A stretch of 19,498 nt of DNA, taken from positions 1 through 19,498 of the forward strand of contig JACKCH010000031.1 of the NCBI GenBank assembly GCA_020634115.1, given 5' to 3'. The position numbers were made by a program, and so were the translations under genes. This document shows, piece by piece, positions 7,400-14,995 of the stretch (position 1 is the stretch's first letter; the number at the start of each line of letters is the position of its first letter). The notes below the pieces were generated by a model that worked only from the letters and a program-made list of their open reading frames with translations, had not been told where the DNA came from and searched no databases. Source of the stretch: Anaerolineaceae bacterium (GTDB lineage: Bacteria > Chloroflexota > Anaerolineae > Aggregatilineales > Phototrophicaceae).

Positions 7400-7438
7400 C
7401 CCTCAGCCATCCCTCGAAAACCAGGGAATAGCTGAGGG
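7400..7438 (-). other. Long stem-loop between the JAMM peptidase and sulfur carrier genes
   Basis: The right arm, AGGGAATAGCTGAGGG (7423-7438), pairs with CCCTCAGCCATCCCT (7400-7414) with one bulge and one G-U pair, around an 8-base loop. It begins 6 bases after the JAMM stop. There is no T run, so it may set the ratio of peptidase to carrier by partial termination or RNA processing. Confidence 0.55.
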
Positions 7439-7444
7439 CTGACT

Positions 7445-7900
7445 CTAATCCTGAAGCTTTACCATCGCCTCGTTAAACCGGGAGCGATCCGCCTGCAGTC
7501 GCCAGCCCCGGCTGTGGACGGCCTGTCCGTTCACCACCGACGTAATCAGATAGATGAAATTCGGCCAGGCATGATCCCGGTCAAAACGGGATGGCACCGC
7601 CGGGGCATTAGGGTGACTGTGGTAATACCCCACCAGCGATAGTCCCTGAGCCTCGGCCTCATCTTCCAGGCGGATAAAGTCCGCTGGCGTCATGATATAA
7701 CGATGATACTGTTCCGCCTCAGTGAACACATTTTCAATCTGGATCACATTGCGCAGATAGACGTGTTTCCCCTGGATTTCCCCCAGCAGGAAACCGCCGC
7801 CTTCATTGGGGTAGCTGACCTCCATCTGCGACCAGACCCGTTTTTGGAGTGCTTCGTTCCAGATTACCGGCATAATGTATTCCATCCCGCTGGCGGTCAT
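7445..7900 (-). CDS. JAMM/MPN domain metallopeptidase (Mov34/M67 family, Mec-like)
   Basis: Zinc isopeptidase-like enzyme of up to 151 residues with an intact JAMM motif: Glu33 in 'NEGGGFLLGE', then HSH (His94, His96), seven residues, Ser104 and Asp107 ('SRFD'). Stand-alone bacterial JAMM proteins of this size include Mec of Mycobacterium, which removes newly formed cysteine from the C-terminus of CysO. The CysO-like carrier encoded just downstream and the MoeB-rhodanese in the cluster support that role by inference. Start: ATG 7900 is the longest reading. ATG 7873 (MPVIWNEALQ) follows GGATGGA with 7 bases between, so it is at least as likely. This is the first gene of the minus-strand cluster. 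Confidence 0.88.
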   Translation of the reverse strand: MTASGMEYIMPVIWNEALQKRVWSQMEVSYPNEGGGFLLGEIQGKHVYLRNVIQIENVFTEAEQYHRYIMTPADFIRLEDEAEAQGLSLVGYYHSHPNAPAVPSRFDRDHAWPNFIYLITSVVNGQAVHSRGWRLQADRSRFNEAMVKLQD

Positions 7901-7920
7901 TTACCAGCGTTTACTTGAAA

Positions 7921-7949
7921 CAAAAAGAGCCAACCCGGGCGGTTGACTC
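7921..7949 (-). terminator. Intrinsic terminator just upstream of the JAMM gene
   Basis: On the minus strand GAGTCAACC (7949-7941) pairs with GGTTGGCTC (7935-7927) through nine pairs including one G-T, around a 5-base loop, followed at once by TTTTTG. It is a textbook intrinsic terminator. It lies about 20 bases before the first gene of the operon and about 207 bases after the response regulator stop. It could end the regulator transcript, or act as an attenuator in a leader RNA of the sulfur operon. Confidence 0.75.
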
Positions 7950-8094
7950 TGCGGTTTCATGTCGCCTTGGCGGAAGCTATACGCGCCGCCGTGTCATCCG
8001 TCCAGGAGATAGCAATATGTGACACATACACAGACAGGTGTTGTGCGGCATATTCTGGTGGACGGTTAAAGCAAGATTTTTGTGCATGTGCGAA

Positions 8095-8123
8095 AGGTTA
8101 TCATGCTTTCAGGCAGAATGCAA
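8095..8123 (-). promoter_or_regulatory. Possible promoter for the sulfur-carrier operon
   Basis: On the minus strand TTGCAT (8123-8118) and TAACCT (8100-8095) are separated by exactly 17 bases. The matches to the sigma-70 consensus are partial. It would give a leader of about 190 bases containing the terminator at 7921-7949. The remainder of 7950-8156 holds no gene that I can support. Confidence 0.25.
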
Positions 8124-8156
8124 GCACTTGCAGATTAAGATTGTATTGGAAATGCT

Positions 8157-8531
8157 TTAGGGCGCTATGCCGTGCTTATGCAGCAGCGCCTCAAGCACGC
8201 TAAAACTGAAAGGCTTAACAAGATACCCATCCGCCCCGTAGCCTTTTGCGACCTGTTCCTGGGTGGCATTGGGGTCGCTGGTCATCATGACAATCGGGAG
8301 TTTGAGCCACCTGGGTTCTTTGCGGACGTGCTTGAGAAAAGTCAAGCCATCCATCCCGGCCATGAGGATGTCACAAACCACGAAATCTGGGGATAATTTC
8401 ATATTGGAAAGTAGATTTAGACCTTCGGAGCCATCATTTCCCACAGTCACTTCATAACCGGTTTCCTGCAGGGTCAGGGCCAATACCTTAGTGAAGGGAA
8501 TGTTGTCGTCAACGAGTAGAATATGCGTCAT
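8157..8531 (-). CDS. Single-domain response regulator (receiver domain only)
   Basis: CheY-like phospho-receiver of 124 residues with no output domain. It has the acidic pair Asp8-Asp9 in 'LLVDDN', the phosphoacceptor Asp54 in 'DFVVCDILMAGMDG', the switch Thr84 in 'VMMTSD', and Lys106 in 'YLVKPF'. All catalytic positions are present, so it should be phosphorylated normally and act through protein contacts. No histidine kinase is encoded nearby, so its partner is unknown. GGTGA lies about 7 bases upstream of ATG 8531. It stands alone, divergent from the binding-protein gene. Confidence 0.93.
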   Translation of the reverse strand: MTHILLVDDNIPFTKVLALTLQETGYEVTVGNDGSEGLNLLSNMKLSPDFVVCDILMAGMDGLTFLKHVRKEPRWLKLPIVMMTSDPNATQEQVAKGYGADGYLVKPFSFSVLEALLHKHGIAP

Positions 8532-8981
8532 GTGTCCGTCACCGCCAGCGCGTTGTCTGGCCTATTATGTTAAGATGCTTAAGTTTACAATAGCTTGAGA
8601 AAGAAATCACAAAATGTTCCTGAAGATTATGCGAAAAAGTTGGACTGCCAGATTAATATTATAACCTGTGTAAATCATTTTCACTGCATACCACCTTACA
8701 TTTTGAGTTCAGTACGATTGGAAATGTTGTGGATTGAAATCGGAATTTAAACGATGTTTATAACATGAAATGCTCCTGATTGACCAATCACTTCGTGATT
8801 ACGATCCTGTAACCGATGCGTAACCATCCCGAAATCCCTGCAAACTACACTGGCGACTGGCTCTATATAACCTTGGATGTAATGGGATAGGTTGCGGGCA
8901 AAAGACAATAAACATCCCTGGCGAATTTTCGCCTATTACTATAGCGGTGTTTTGCGGATTCAAAAGGAGAAATTTAGAGTA
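8532..8981. other. AT-rich divergent intergenic region with small dyads, no gene seen
   Basis: This stretch lies between the divergent response regulator and binding-protein genes and is clearly more AT-rich than its surroundings. It contains the dyads TTAAG-ATG-CTTAA (8570-8582), AATCAC-TTC-GTGATT (8786-8800) and GGCGAA-TT-TTCGCC (8920-8933). The first lies in the region where a regulator promoter would be expected and could be an operator; the last two would fall in the 5' leader of the binding-protein gene. I see no supported reading frame or known riboswitch. Confidence 0.5.
8734..8764 (+). promoter_or_regulatory. Possible sigma-70 promoter for the tandem binding-protein gene
   Basis: TTGAAA (8734-8739) and TATAAC (8759-8764) each match five of six consensus bases, but the spacer is 19 bases, longer than ideal. 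A transcript from here would have a leader of about 210 bases before ATG 8982. Confidence 0.3.
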
Positions 8982-11681
8982 ATGAAACCGAGATGGCGTT
9001 TGGTAGTCGGACTAGGGCTTTTGACCCTGATGATCGGTATGGTTCCGGTGGTAGGCGCACAACAGAACGTGATTCTTCAGCTGGCCGTACCTCAGTTCAT
9101 GCTTGAGACCTTTACGGATGAAGTGTTGGCTCCGTTTGAACAGCAATACGGTGTTCAGGTGCAGGTGGTGGACGGCGGGACGCAGACCTTTTTCCCAACG
9201 TCAGCCGCCAGCGATGTCACTGCTCACCTGGAAGCGATTGCGGACTATGTGAGCGCCGCTGATGTGGTGGTTGCGACCAATGATACCGTCACGGTAGAAG
9301 CCACTCGTGCTGGGTACTACCTCGACCTCATGCCGCTCGCGAACGGTGATGCCACGCTCAACGTGGACGACTTCTACCCAGCGCTATACCAGAGTTTCCA
9401 GTGGGATCGTGGCCTGTGGGCATTGCCGATTTCAACCAGTCTGAATACCCTCACCTACGACCAGGCGGCTTTTGACGCGCTGGGTCTGGCCTATCCTGAT
9501 CCCCGCTGGACACTGGACGACCTGGCTTATGCCGCTCGTCAGTTGACTGAACGTGACCCCTCTGGCACAGTCACCGTGCCGGGGCTGCTGGTTTCGAATG
9601 CGGACGGCGTGGCACTGTTGATGCGCAGCCTGCTCGGTCAGGGTTTTTACGATATGAACGCCCTGCCGGAAGCGCCCATGCTGGCGACTCCACAGCTAGA
9701 AGCCCTGCTCACGTCATGGCAGGAGATGGTGGATGAGGGGATTGTGACCGTTGGTTTCCAGGAAGGCGCGAATGATCTGCCAATGACCATCGGCACCGGC
9801 TTCTTCGGCGGCGGTGGCCCGAACAACCAGCAAGATACTCGTGTCAATGCGATTCTGCCGGGCGGCCACGCCGAACTCGATACGCAGGGTGTCGCCGTGA
9901 GCAAAGGCACCCTCTACCCGGAACTGGCTTATGATCTGGCGAAATTCCTGACGAGCAGCCCGGAAGCGACCAATAATCCCTTTGGCCTCCGTCCGGCGCG
10001 GGTGAGTATGCTGGGTATTCAATCCAGCGATACCAATAACGTCCCTGGTGGGGGGTTCCGCTTCCGTAACCTGAATGCAGCCACCGATGCCCTGTTAGAT
10101 GAAGCCCTGCCCACCGGACTTGGTAGTTCAGAAATGCGTTTCAGCGCGTATGTGGCGCAGGCCATCCAGAGTATGAGTTCCGATGGGCTGGACGCTACGA
10201 CAGCACTGCAGGACGCAGAAGCTAACGCCGTCGCGAACCTGCAAACGGCTGCCGACACCGGTGCCAACACAGTGATTACCGTTGCCGCGCCGGAAATGCC
10301 GGTGGTGCTGACCGCCGGGGAAATCGCGTTGAACTTCGGCTATAGCTCGCTGTTCCGGCTGGGCGGGTTGCCCAATGAGGATCAGTGGCAGGCTTTGATT
10401 GATGAGTTTGTCGCCAATGATCCCCAGGTCGGGGAAATCAATATGGATGCCGGTGGCGACCCGCGTATTTCCGGCCAGGACGACGCCGCGCTCTACGACT
10501 GCTTCATCCTGCCTACCAACTCCGTGTCGGATATGGACCTCACGACCATTCTCAACCTCGACCCGTACCTGAACAGTGACCCGAATTTTGACCCGAACGA
10601 TATGGTTTCCGGAGTGCTGGCCCAGGTGCAGCAGGATAACAAAACCTGGGCGCTGCCGCTGACCCTCAGTCCACAGGTGATGGAATATGACCCGCAAGCC
10701 TTCGCTCGTGCCGGTGTTCCTGAACCGCTGGGTGGCTGGACGGTGGATGAATTCGTGAACGCGCTTGAGGCGCTCAAAGTCTACCCGGAAGACCCGACTC
10801 CCTTTGCACCCCAGGATAGCGGCACGTCCCTGCTGATGCTCATCGCGGCCTATGGCGGCACGCCGTTGGATTACCGCACCAACCCGCCGACAGCCAACTT
10901 CACGGATCCGGCCACTGTAGATGCCATCCGCCAGGTGCTTGACCTCGCCAAAGCGGGATACATCGCTTATGACAGTCAGCAGGGCGGTGGCTTTGTCGTC
11001 ATCCTGGGTGGCGGCGGGAGCGATATTGCACCCATTCGCACGCAGTCGTTTGGCGGACGTGGGCAGGGTTTCGGGCGCGGTGGTGGTGGCGGTGGTGGCA
11101 CTGCAACAACCACCAGTGATGACTATCTCATCACCACTTATCCCACCGGCTTGCAGTACAACGCCGTCTCCTATAGCATGTACACCGCGTATATCAGCGC
11201 CTCGGCGGAAAACCCGGATGCTTGTTACCGCTGGATCAGTACCATCGCCCAGAATTCAACGGTGATTGGTGGGATGCCCGCTCAGCGTTCAGCGATCAAT
11301 GATCCGACCCTGCTGGCGAACGAGGGGCAGGCTACGGTGGATGCCTATCTGGAATTTGACCGGCTGCTTGGTGATCCCAATACCATCACACTGGTCAGTC
11401 TCACCACTGGGGCGTCCCCCAGCAGTTTCGTGCTTAACCTATGGCTGAACCAGGTGTTTGATGACTATGTGCTGAATAACGGCGATCTGGATGCCGATTT
11501 GGCTCAGGCCCAGATTTATGCCGATGGTTATCTCGAATGTGTGGCCGCGCTGCCGCCAGTGGATGTTGCCAGCAACGACCCCCGCGCCGGTTTCCAGCAG
11601 ATCGCCGAGTGTGCCACGAAAGTAGACCCGAACTTCACCTCGCTGATTGGTTTCGGCGGCGGTGGTGGTGGCGGCGGGTAA
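8982..11681 (+). CDS. Secreted protein with two tandem extracellular solute-binding domains and polyglycine tracts
   Basis: The 899-residue protein looks like two family-1 (sugar-type) ABC solute-binding proteins joined head to tail: about 29-430 and 445-890. Both show typical features, 'WALPISTSLNTLTYDQAAFDALGL…WTLDDLAYAARQL' in the first and 'WALPLTLSPQVMEYDPQAFARAGVPE…WTVDEFVNALEAL' in the second. The signal peptide is residues 1-27 ('GLGLLTLMIGMVPVVGAQQ'). It has a signal-peptidase I type end and no lipobox Cys, so it is probably released or held by other means. Glycine runs lie at 276-279, 700-706 and 892-899 (the C-terminus). I chose ATG 8982 because AAAAGGAG lies 12 bases upstream and the signal peptide starts there; the frame is open to 8892. 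Single binding proteins usually have 400-480 residues. No importer permease gene follows. Confidence 0.85.
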   Translation: MKPRWRLVVGLGLLTLMIGMVPVVGAQQNVILQLAVPQFMLETFTDEVLAPFEQQYGVQVQVVDGGTQTFFPTSAASDVTAHLEAIADYVSAADVVVATNDTVTVEATRAGYYLDLMPLANGDATLNVDDFYPALYQSFQWDRGLWALPISTSLNTLTYDQAAFDALGLAYPDPRWTLDDLAYAARQLTERDPSGTVTVPGLLVSNADGVALLMRSLLGQGFYDMNALPEAPMLATPQLEALLTSWQEMVDEGIVTVGFQEGANDLPMTIGTGFFGGGGPNNQQDTRVNAILPGGHAELDTQGVAVSKGTLYPELAYDLAKFLTSSPEATNNPFGLRPARVSMLGIQSSDTNNVPGGGFRFRNLNAATDALLDEALPTGLGSSEMRFSAYVAQAIQSMSSDGLDATTALQDAEANAVANLQTAADTGANTVITVAAPEMPVVLTAGEIALNFGYSSLFRLGGLPNEDQWQALIDEFVANDPQVGEINMDAGGDPRISGQDDAALYDCFILPTNSVSDMDLTTILNLDPYLNSDPNFDPNDMVSGVLAQVQQDNKTWALPLTLSPQVMEYDPQAFARAGVPEPLGGWTVDEFVNALEALKVYPEDPTPFAPQDSGTSLLMLIAAYGGTPLDYRTNPPTANFTDPATVDAIRQVLDLAKAGYIAYDSQQGGGFVVILGGGGSDIAPIRTQSFGGRGQGFGRGGGGGGGTATTTSDDYLITTYPTGLQYNAVSYSMYTAYISASAENPDACYRWISTIAQNSTVIGGMPAQRSAINDPTLLANEGQATVDAYLEFDRLLGDPNTITLVSLTTGASPSSFVLNLWLNQVFDDYVLNNGDLDADLAQAQIYADGYLECVAALPPVDVASNDPRAGFQQIAECATKVDPNFTSLIGFGGGGGGGG
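11079..11099 (+). repeat. Polyglycine codon tract in the second binding domain
   Basis: Seven consecutive GGT/GGC codons follow a Gly/Arg/Phe-rich stretch. A four-codon run at 9807-9818 falls at about the matching place in the first domain, and an eight-codon run (11655-11678) ends the protein. Such GGN repeats can change length by slippage. Confidence 0.8.
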
Positions 11682-11693
11682 ATAGTCTCTAAT

Positions 11694-11739
11694 CCTGAAC
11701 AGGGTTGAAATGACGGTTTTCCCCTTCAACCCTGTCAGG
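11694..11739 (+). terminator. Strong stem-loop after the binding-protein gene
   Basis: CAGGGTTGAA (11700-11709) pairs with TTCAACCCTG (11725-11734). CCTGA and TCAGG extend the stem with one bulged base. The loop is 15 bases. It begins 13 bases after the stop. There is no T run after the stem, so termination may be partial, or the hairpin may protect the 3' end of a highly made mRNA. Confidence 0.5.
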
Positions 11740-11760
11740 CAGAATGTTATGCTAGACGTT

Positions 11761-11811
11761 ATGCCAGTGTGTGCCTTGTAATGGCGTGACCTTTTATGCC
11801 CTCACTGGCAT
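11761..11811. repeat. Spaced 9-bp inverted repeat in the gap before the FtsX gene
   Basis: ATGCCAGTG (11761-11769) and CACTGGCAT (11803-11811) are perfect inverted copies 33 bases apart. The rest of the 263-base gap (11682-11944) holds no reading frame that I can support. It could be a stem, or a split operator upstream of the permease gene. Confidence 0.45.
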
Positions 11812-11944
11812 CATGCGTGTAGGCGGACAAAATCTCGCGCCCCGCATCTATCACATATGGTTTTCCGTATGCTATAGATATACGTGCAGCTTGTACCCGA
11901 CACCAAATAGTATTGTTTGATGGGTTGACCGGACACGAGAAGCC

Positions 11945-14701
11945 ATGTTTCGATTGTTAGATACCTTGTTATTCACATTAGAACGTCTGTGGCGGCACCG
12001 TATCCTGGTTTTCTGGGTGCTGGTGGGGCTTTCGGCGGCGACGACACTTGCCCTGAGCCTGCTGCTCTACGTGGACGCCGTGAATACCGGCCTGCTGGCT
12101 TCGCATCTGGGCGACCCACCCTATGCCTTTCGTTTCCGCTATTTAGGAAGCTGGCAGGGCAACATCACCCAGGCGGATGTCACCAGTGCGACGGCCTCCA
12201 TTGAAGGTGGCTTTGTGAATACGATGGGGCTGCCGACAGATCGCGTCGTGCGCTATATCAGCGGCGGCGCGTGGACTGTCCGGCTTCAGGATGGCGCACC
12301 GTTAGGGGCATTCACGGTGGGGACGCTGGAAGGGACGGATGGGCAGGTTCAGATTGTCTCCGGCGAATGGCCTGCCGAATCCCCTGCTGACGGTGAGCCA
12401 ATCCCGGTGCTGATGTCCGAGAAAATGCTCTACCAGATGGGCGTGCAGCAGGGAGACATCCTCAGTGTCAATCGTGCCGGTACGACGCCGCTGGAATTCC
12501 GGGTGGCGGCGCTGTGGGCGCCCTATAACAGCAATGACCCCGCCTGGATTTTCCCGCCGAAGTTCTTCGACCAGGTAATTCTCATCCCGCCGGATGTTCT
12601 GTGGGCGATAACCGGCGAAATTGAGCGCCCGGTGGAAGAAACCGACTGGTTTCTGATTTTTAGCGGCGCGAATGTCAAAACGTCCGATGTAGACGGCCTG
12701 CTCAACAGTATCGTGAACGGTGAGCGCGACGTGACGGCGGCGCTGCCCGGCATCCGGCTCGACCTGTCGCCAGCGGATGGCCTGAGCGCCTTCAACGACA
12801 CCGTGAACCAGCTCACGCAGCAGTTGGTTATCGTGATTTTGCCGGTGGCCGGACTCGTACTGTATTTTGTGGTGATGGTGGCCGGGCTGCTCGTCAGCCG
12901 CCAGCAAACCGAAGATGTGACGCTGCGCAGCCGGGGGATGAGCCGCCGGGGACTGCTGATGATTCATGCCCTCATGTGGCTGATTCTGGCGGGAATCGCG
13001 CTGGGGGTGGGCATGGCGCTCGCGCCCAGTGTGGTGCGCCTGGTCGGGCAGACGACTTCCTTCTTACGCTTTGACGGTACGGATATTCTCAGCGCCCCCT
13101 TCACCACCGAAGTGATTCTCGCCGGGTTGGGAACGGGTTTACTGGCGGCCAGCAGCGGCTTAATTCTGGCGTGGCGCACCATGCGGCAGACCGTGACCAG
13201 TTTCCGGCAGCAGCAGGCGCGGGCGACCAAAGCCTGGTGGCAGCGGGCGTATCTCGATTTCGCGGTACTGCTCCCGGCGCTGTATGTGTACTATACGCTG
13301 TGGCGGCAGGGCGGATTGGAAACCAACGCCACCGACCCGTTCAGCGACCCGCTGGTGTTTATCGCGCCGACGCTGTTCTCCCTGGGTGTGACGCTGCTGT
13401 TTTTGCGGATATGGCCGTTTTTGCTGCGGGTGTTGGGCAACGTCATCGCCTACGGGCGTGACTTGGTGCTGCTGATGGCGCTGCGTGAACTCACGCGCTC
13501 GATCAGCCGTTACCGGGGGACGCTGCTCATGATGTGCTTTACCTTGAGCCTGACCGGATTCACGGCTTCAATGGCGAGCACCCTAGACCGCAGCCTCAAA
13601 GATTCGATTGATTACAGCGTGGGCGCAGACGCGATGCTGATCGTTGTCTCCTCCGCTGAGACCGAGAGCAGCACTGACTCCAGCGGCCAGACCACGCAGA
13701 CTGTCACCGGGTATACCAATCTGCCGGTGGACGATCTACTGACGATTGACGGCGTTGAAGCGGTGTCTCCGGCGGGGCGTTACCCGGCGCGGCTCATCCT
13801 GGCGAACCAACGGGTGGATGGCACGGTGTTGGGCATTGATCGGGCGACAATCGCCGAAGTGGTTCGTGCCCGCTCGGACTATTCAACCGAACCCTTTGCC
13901 GACCTGTTCAACCGGTTGGCGGGCAACCGCACCGGCATCATCATCAACCGCAAAATGGCTGAAGATTACAAGCTGGCGATTAACCAGGAAGTCACCATGC
14001 AGGTCTCGGCGCTCAATGCCTGGCATGAAACCACTGTGCCGATTGTGGGCTACGTCGATTACTTCCCCACGCTTGACCCCAGTGTGGGCTTTTTCGCCAT
14101 CACCAATCTGCAACCCATTTTTGAGACGGTTGGCACGGAACTGCCTTACGACATTTGGATGCGCCTCACTCCCGGCGCGGATGTTGACACGATACGCCAG
14201 CAGGTGTATGCCCTGGGGTATCCGGTGCTGCGCTGGCTCGACCCGGAAGCTGCGTTGCGCACGGCGGAAGCAGCGCCCTCACGACGCGGGGTGCTGGGTT
14301 TCCTTTCGGTAGGGTTTGTGGCTTCGATTGTGTTGACGTTGGTTGGTGCGGCTATCCAGAGCGCGGCGTCGTTCCGGGCACAGTCCACCCAACTCGGTTC
14401 GCTGCGGGCGATGGGGTTGAGCGGCAGCGCAGTGGGGATGTACCTGATGTTTTTGCAGGGAATCGCGGCGTCCAGCGGCATCCTGAGCGGGACGACGATT
14501 GGTGTGGTGACAACGCTGCTGTTCCTGCCGCTGCTGGATTTCAGCGGTGGGCTGCCCCCTTACCTGATTCGGGTGGCGTGGGGCGATATTATTCTGGTGT
14601 ATGCCGCCTTCGCGGGCGTGCTGCTGGTCGTCACGTTGTTCACAACGGTGTTCTTGGGGCGCGAACGGCTGTCTACGGTGATTAAACTGGGCGAGGTGTA
14701 A
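11945..14701 (+). CDS. ABC exporter permease with two FtsX domains (MacB/LolC-like)
   Basis: Inner-membrane permease of 918 residues built as two similar halves. Half one has a first membrane helix (about 20-43), a large extracytoplasmic domain (about 45-285) and three helices with FtsX character (about 292-410), including the coupling segment 'RQQTEDVTLRSRGMSRRGLL'. Two further helices (about 437-500) link to half two. This has a membrane helix (about 527-548), an extracytoplasmic domain (about 550-775) and an FtsX block (about 782-915) with 'FRAQSTQLGSLRAMGLSGSAV'. Such permeases work by mechanotransmission rather than pore transport and use LolD/MacB-type ATPases. Two suitable ATPases are encoded at 16366-18032. 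The start has only a weak, close ribosome binding site (GAGAAG). The substrate is unknown. Confidence 0.88.
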   Translation: MFRLLDTLLFTLERLWRHRILVFWVLVGLSAATTLALSLLLYVDAVNTGLLASHLGDPPYAFRFRYLGSWQGNITQADVTSATASIEGGFVNTMGLPTDRVVRYISGGAWTVRLQDGAPLGAFTVGTLEGTDGQVQIVSGEWPAESPADGEPIPVLMSEKMLYQMGVQQGDILSVNRAGTTPLEFRVAALWAPYNSNDPAWIFPPKFFDQVILIPPDVLWAITGEIERPVEETDWFLIFSGANVKTSDVDGLLNSIVNGERDVTAALPGIRLDLSPADGLSAFNDTVNQLTQQLVIVILPVAGLVLYFVVMVAGLLVSRQQTEDVTLRSRGMSRRGLLMIHALMWLILAGIALGVGMALAPSVVRLVGQTTSFLRFDGTDILSAPFTTEVILAGLGTGLLAASSGLILAWRTMRQTVTSFRQQQARATKAWWQRAYLDFAVLLPALYVYYTLWRQGGLETNATDPFSDPLVFIAPTLFSLGVTLLFLRIWPFLLRVLGNVIAYGRDLVLLMALRELTRSISRYRGTLLMMCFTLSLTGFTASMASTLDRSLKDSIDYSVGADAMLIVVSSAETESSTDSSGQTTQTVTGYTNLPVDDLLTIDGVEAVSPAGRYPARLILANQRVDGTVLGIDRATIAEVVRARSDYSTEPFADLFNRLAGNRTGIIINRKMAEDYKLAINQEVTMQVSALNAWHETTVPIVGYVDYFPTLDPSVGFFAITNLQPIFETVGTELPYDIWMRLTPGADVDTIRQQVYALGYPVLRWLDPEAALRTAEAAPSRRGVLGFLSVGFVASIVLTLVGAAIQSAASFRAQSTQLGSLRAMGLSGSAVGMYLMFLQGIAASSGILSGTTIGVVTTLLFLPLLDFSGGLPPYLIRVAWGDIILVYAAFAGVLLVVTLFTTVFLGRERLSTVIKLGEV

Positions 14702-14713
14702 AGCTGGCTGTTA

Positions 14714-14967
14714 GCCGCTGGCTGCTGGCTTGAATTGGATGGGTTACATTGGGTTGTGTCGGGACGCAATGATGCCGTTTAAGAATTTAATCGGGTAACA
14801 AGCGTGATTCTATGAATAGGGATTTGGCGGACAGGGCAAGCCCTGTCCCTACAGAATCCCATCGTAGGGACGTCCTTCTGGGCGTCCGCCACCAGAACCA
14901 AACTAATTTCTTAAAACGCATTATTCCAGCCGCGCAGGGTCTTTGCCGGAAACCAATAGCCAGCGGC
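14714..14967. other. Intergenic region with flanking inverted repeats, no gene seen
   Basis: The gap between the permease and adaptor genes is 294 bases long. GCCGCTGGCT (14714-14723) and AGCCAGCGGC (14958-14967) are perfect 10-bp inverted copies near its two ends, and the palindromic element at 14826-14890 sits between them. The first arm lies in a small CTGGCTG-rich direct repeat. No coding frame here looks real. Confidence 0.4.
14826..14890. repeat. 65-bp palindromic repeat element with nested stems
   Basis: The outer arms are GGCGGAC (14826-14832) and GTCCGCC (14884-14890). Inside are a 9-bp hairpin GGACAGGGC-AA-GCCCTGTCC (14829-14848), the pair GTCCCTAC (14845-14852) and GTAGGGAC (14864-14871), and GGACG with CGTCC (14868-14872, 14883-14887). 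The nested, competing stems resemble short dispersed non-coding repeats of the REP or MITE kind. The hairpin at 3677-3696 has similar composition. Confidence 0.6.
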
Positions 14968-14995
14968 CAATGGCTACAAGAGGAGTATAGATTTC

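Noticed and set aside
7943..8203. 86-codon plus-strand frame between the JAMM and response regulator genes
   Set aside because: It has no domain, runs through the terminator hairpin and ends inside the antisense of the regulator gene.
12302..12967. 221-codon antisense frame inside the FtsX permease gene
   Set aside because: It is a shadow of the permease frame, with no recognisable domain and no supported start.
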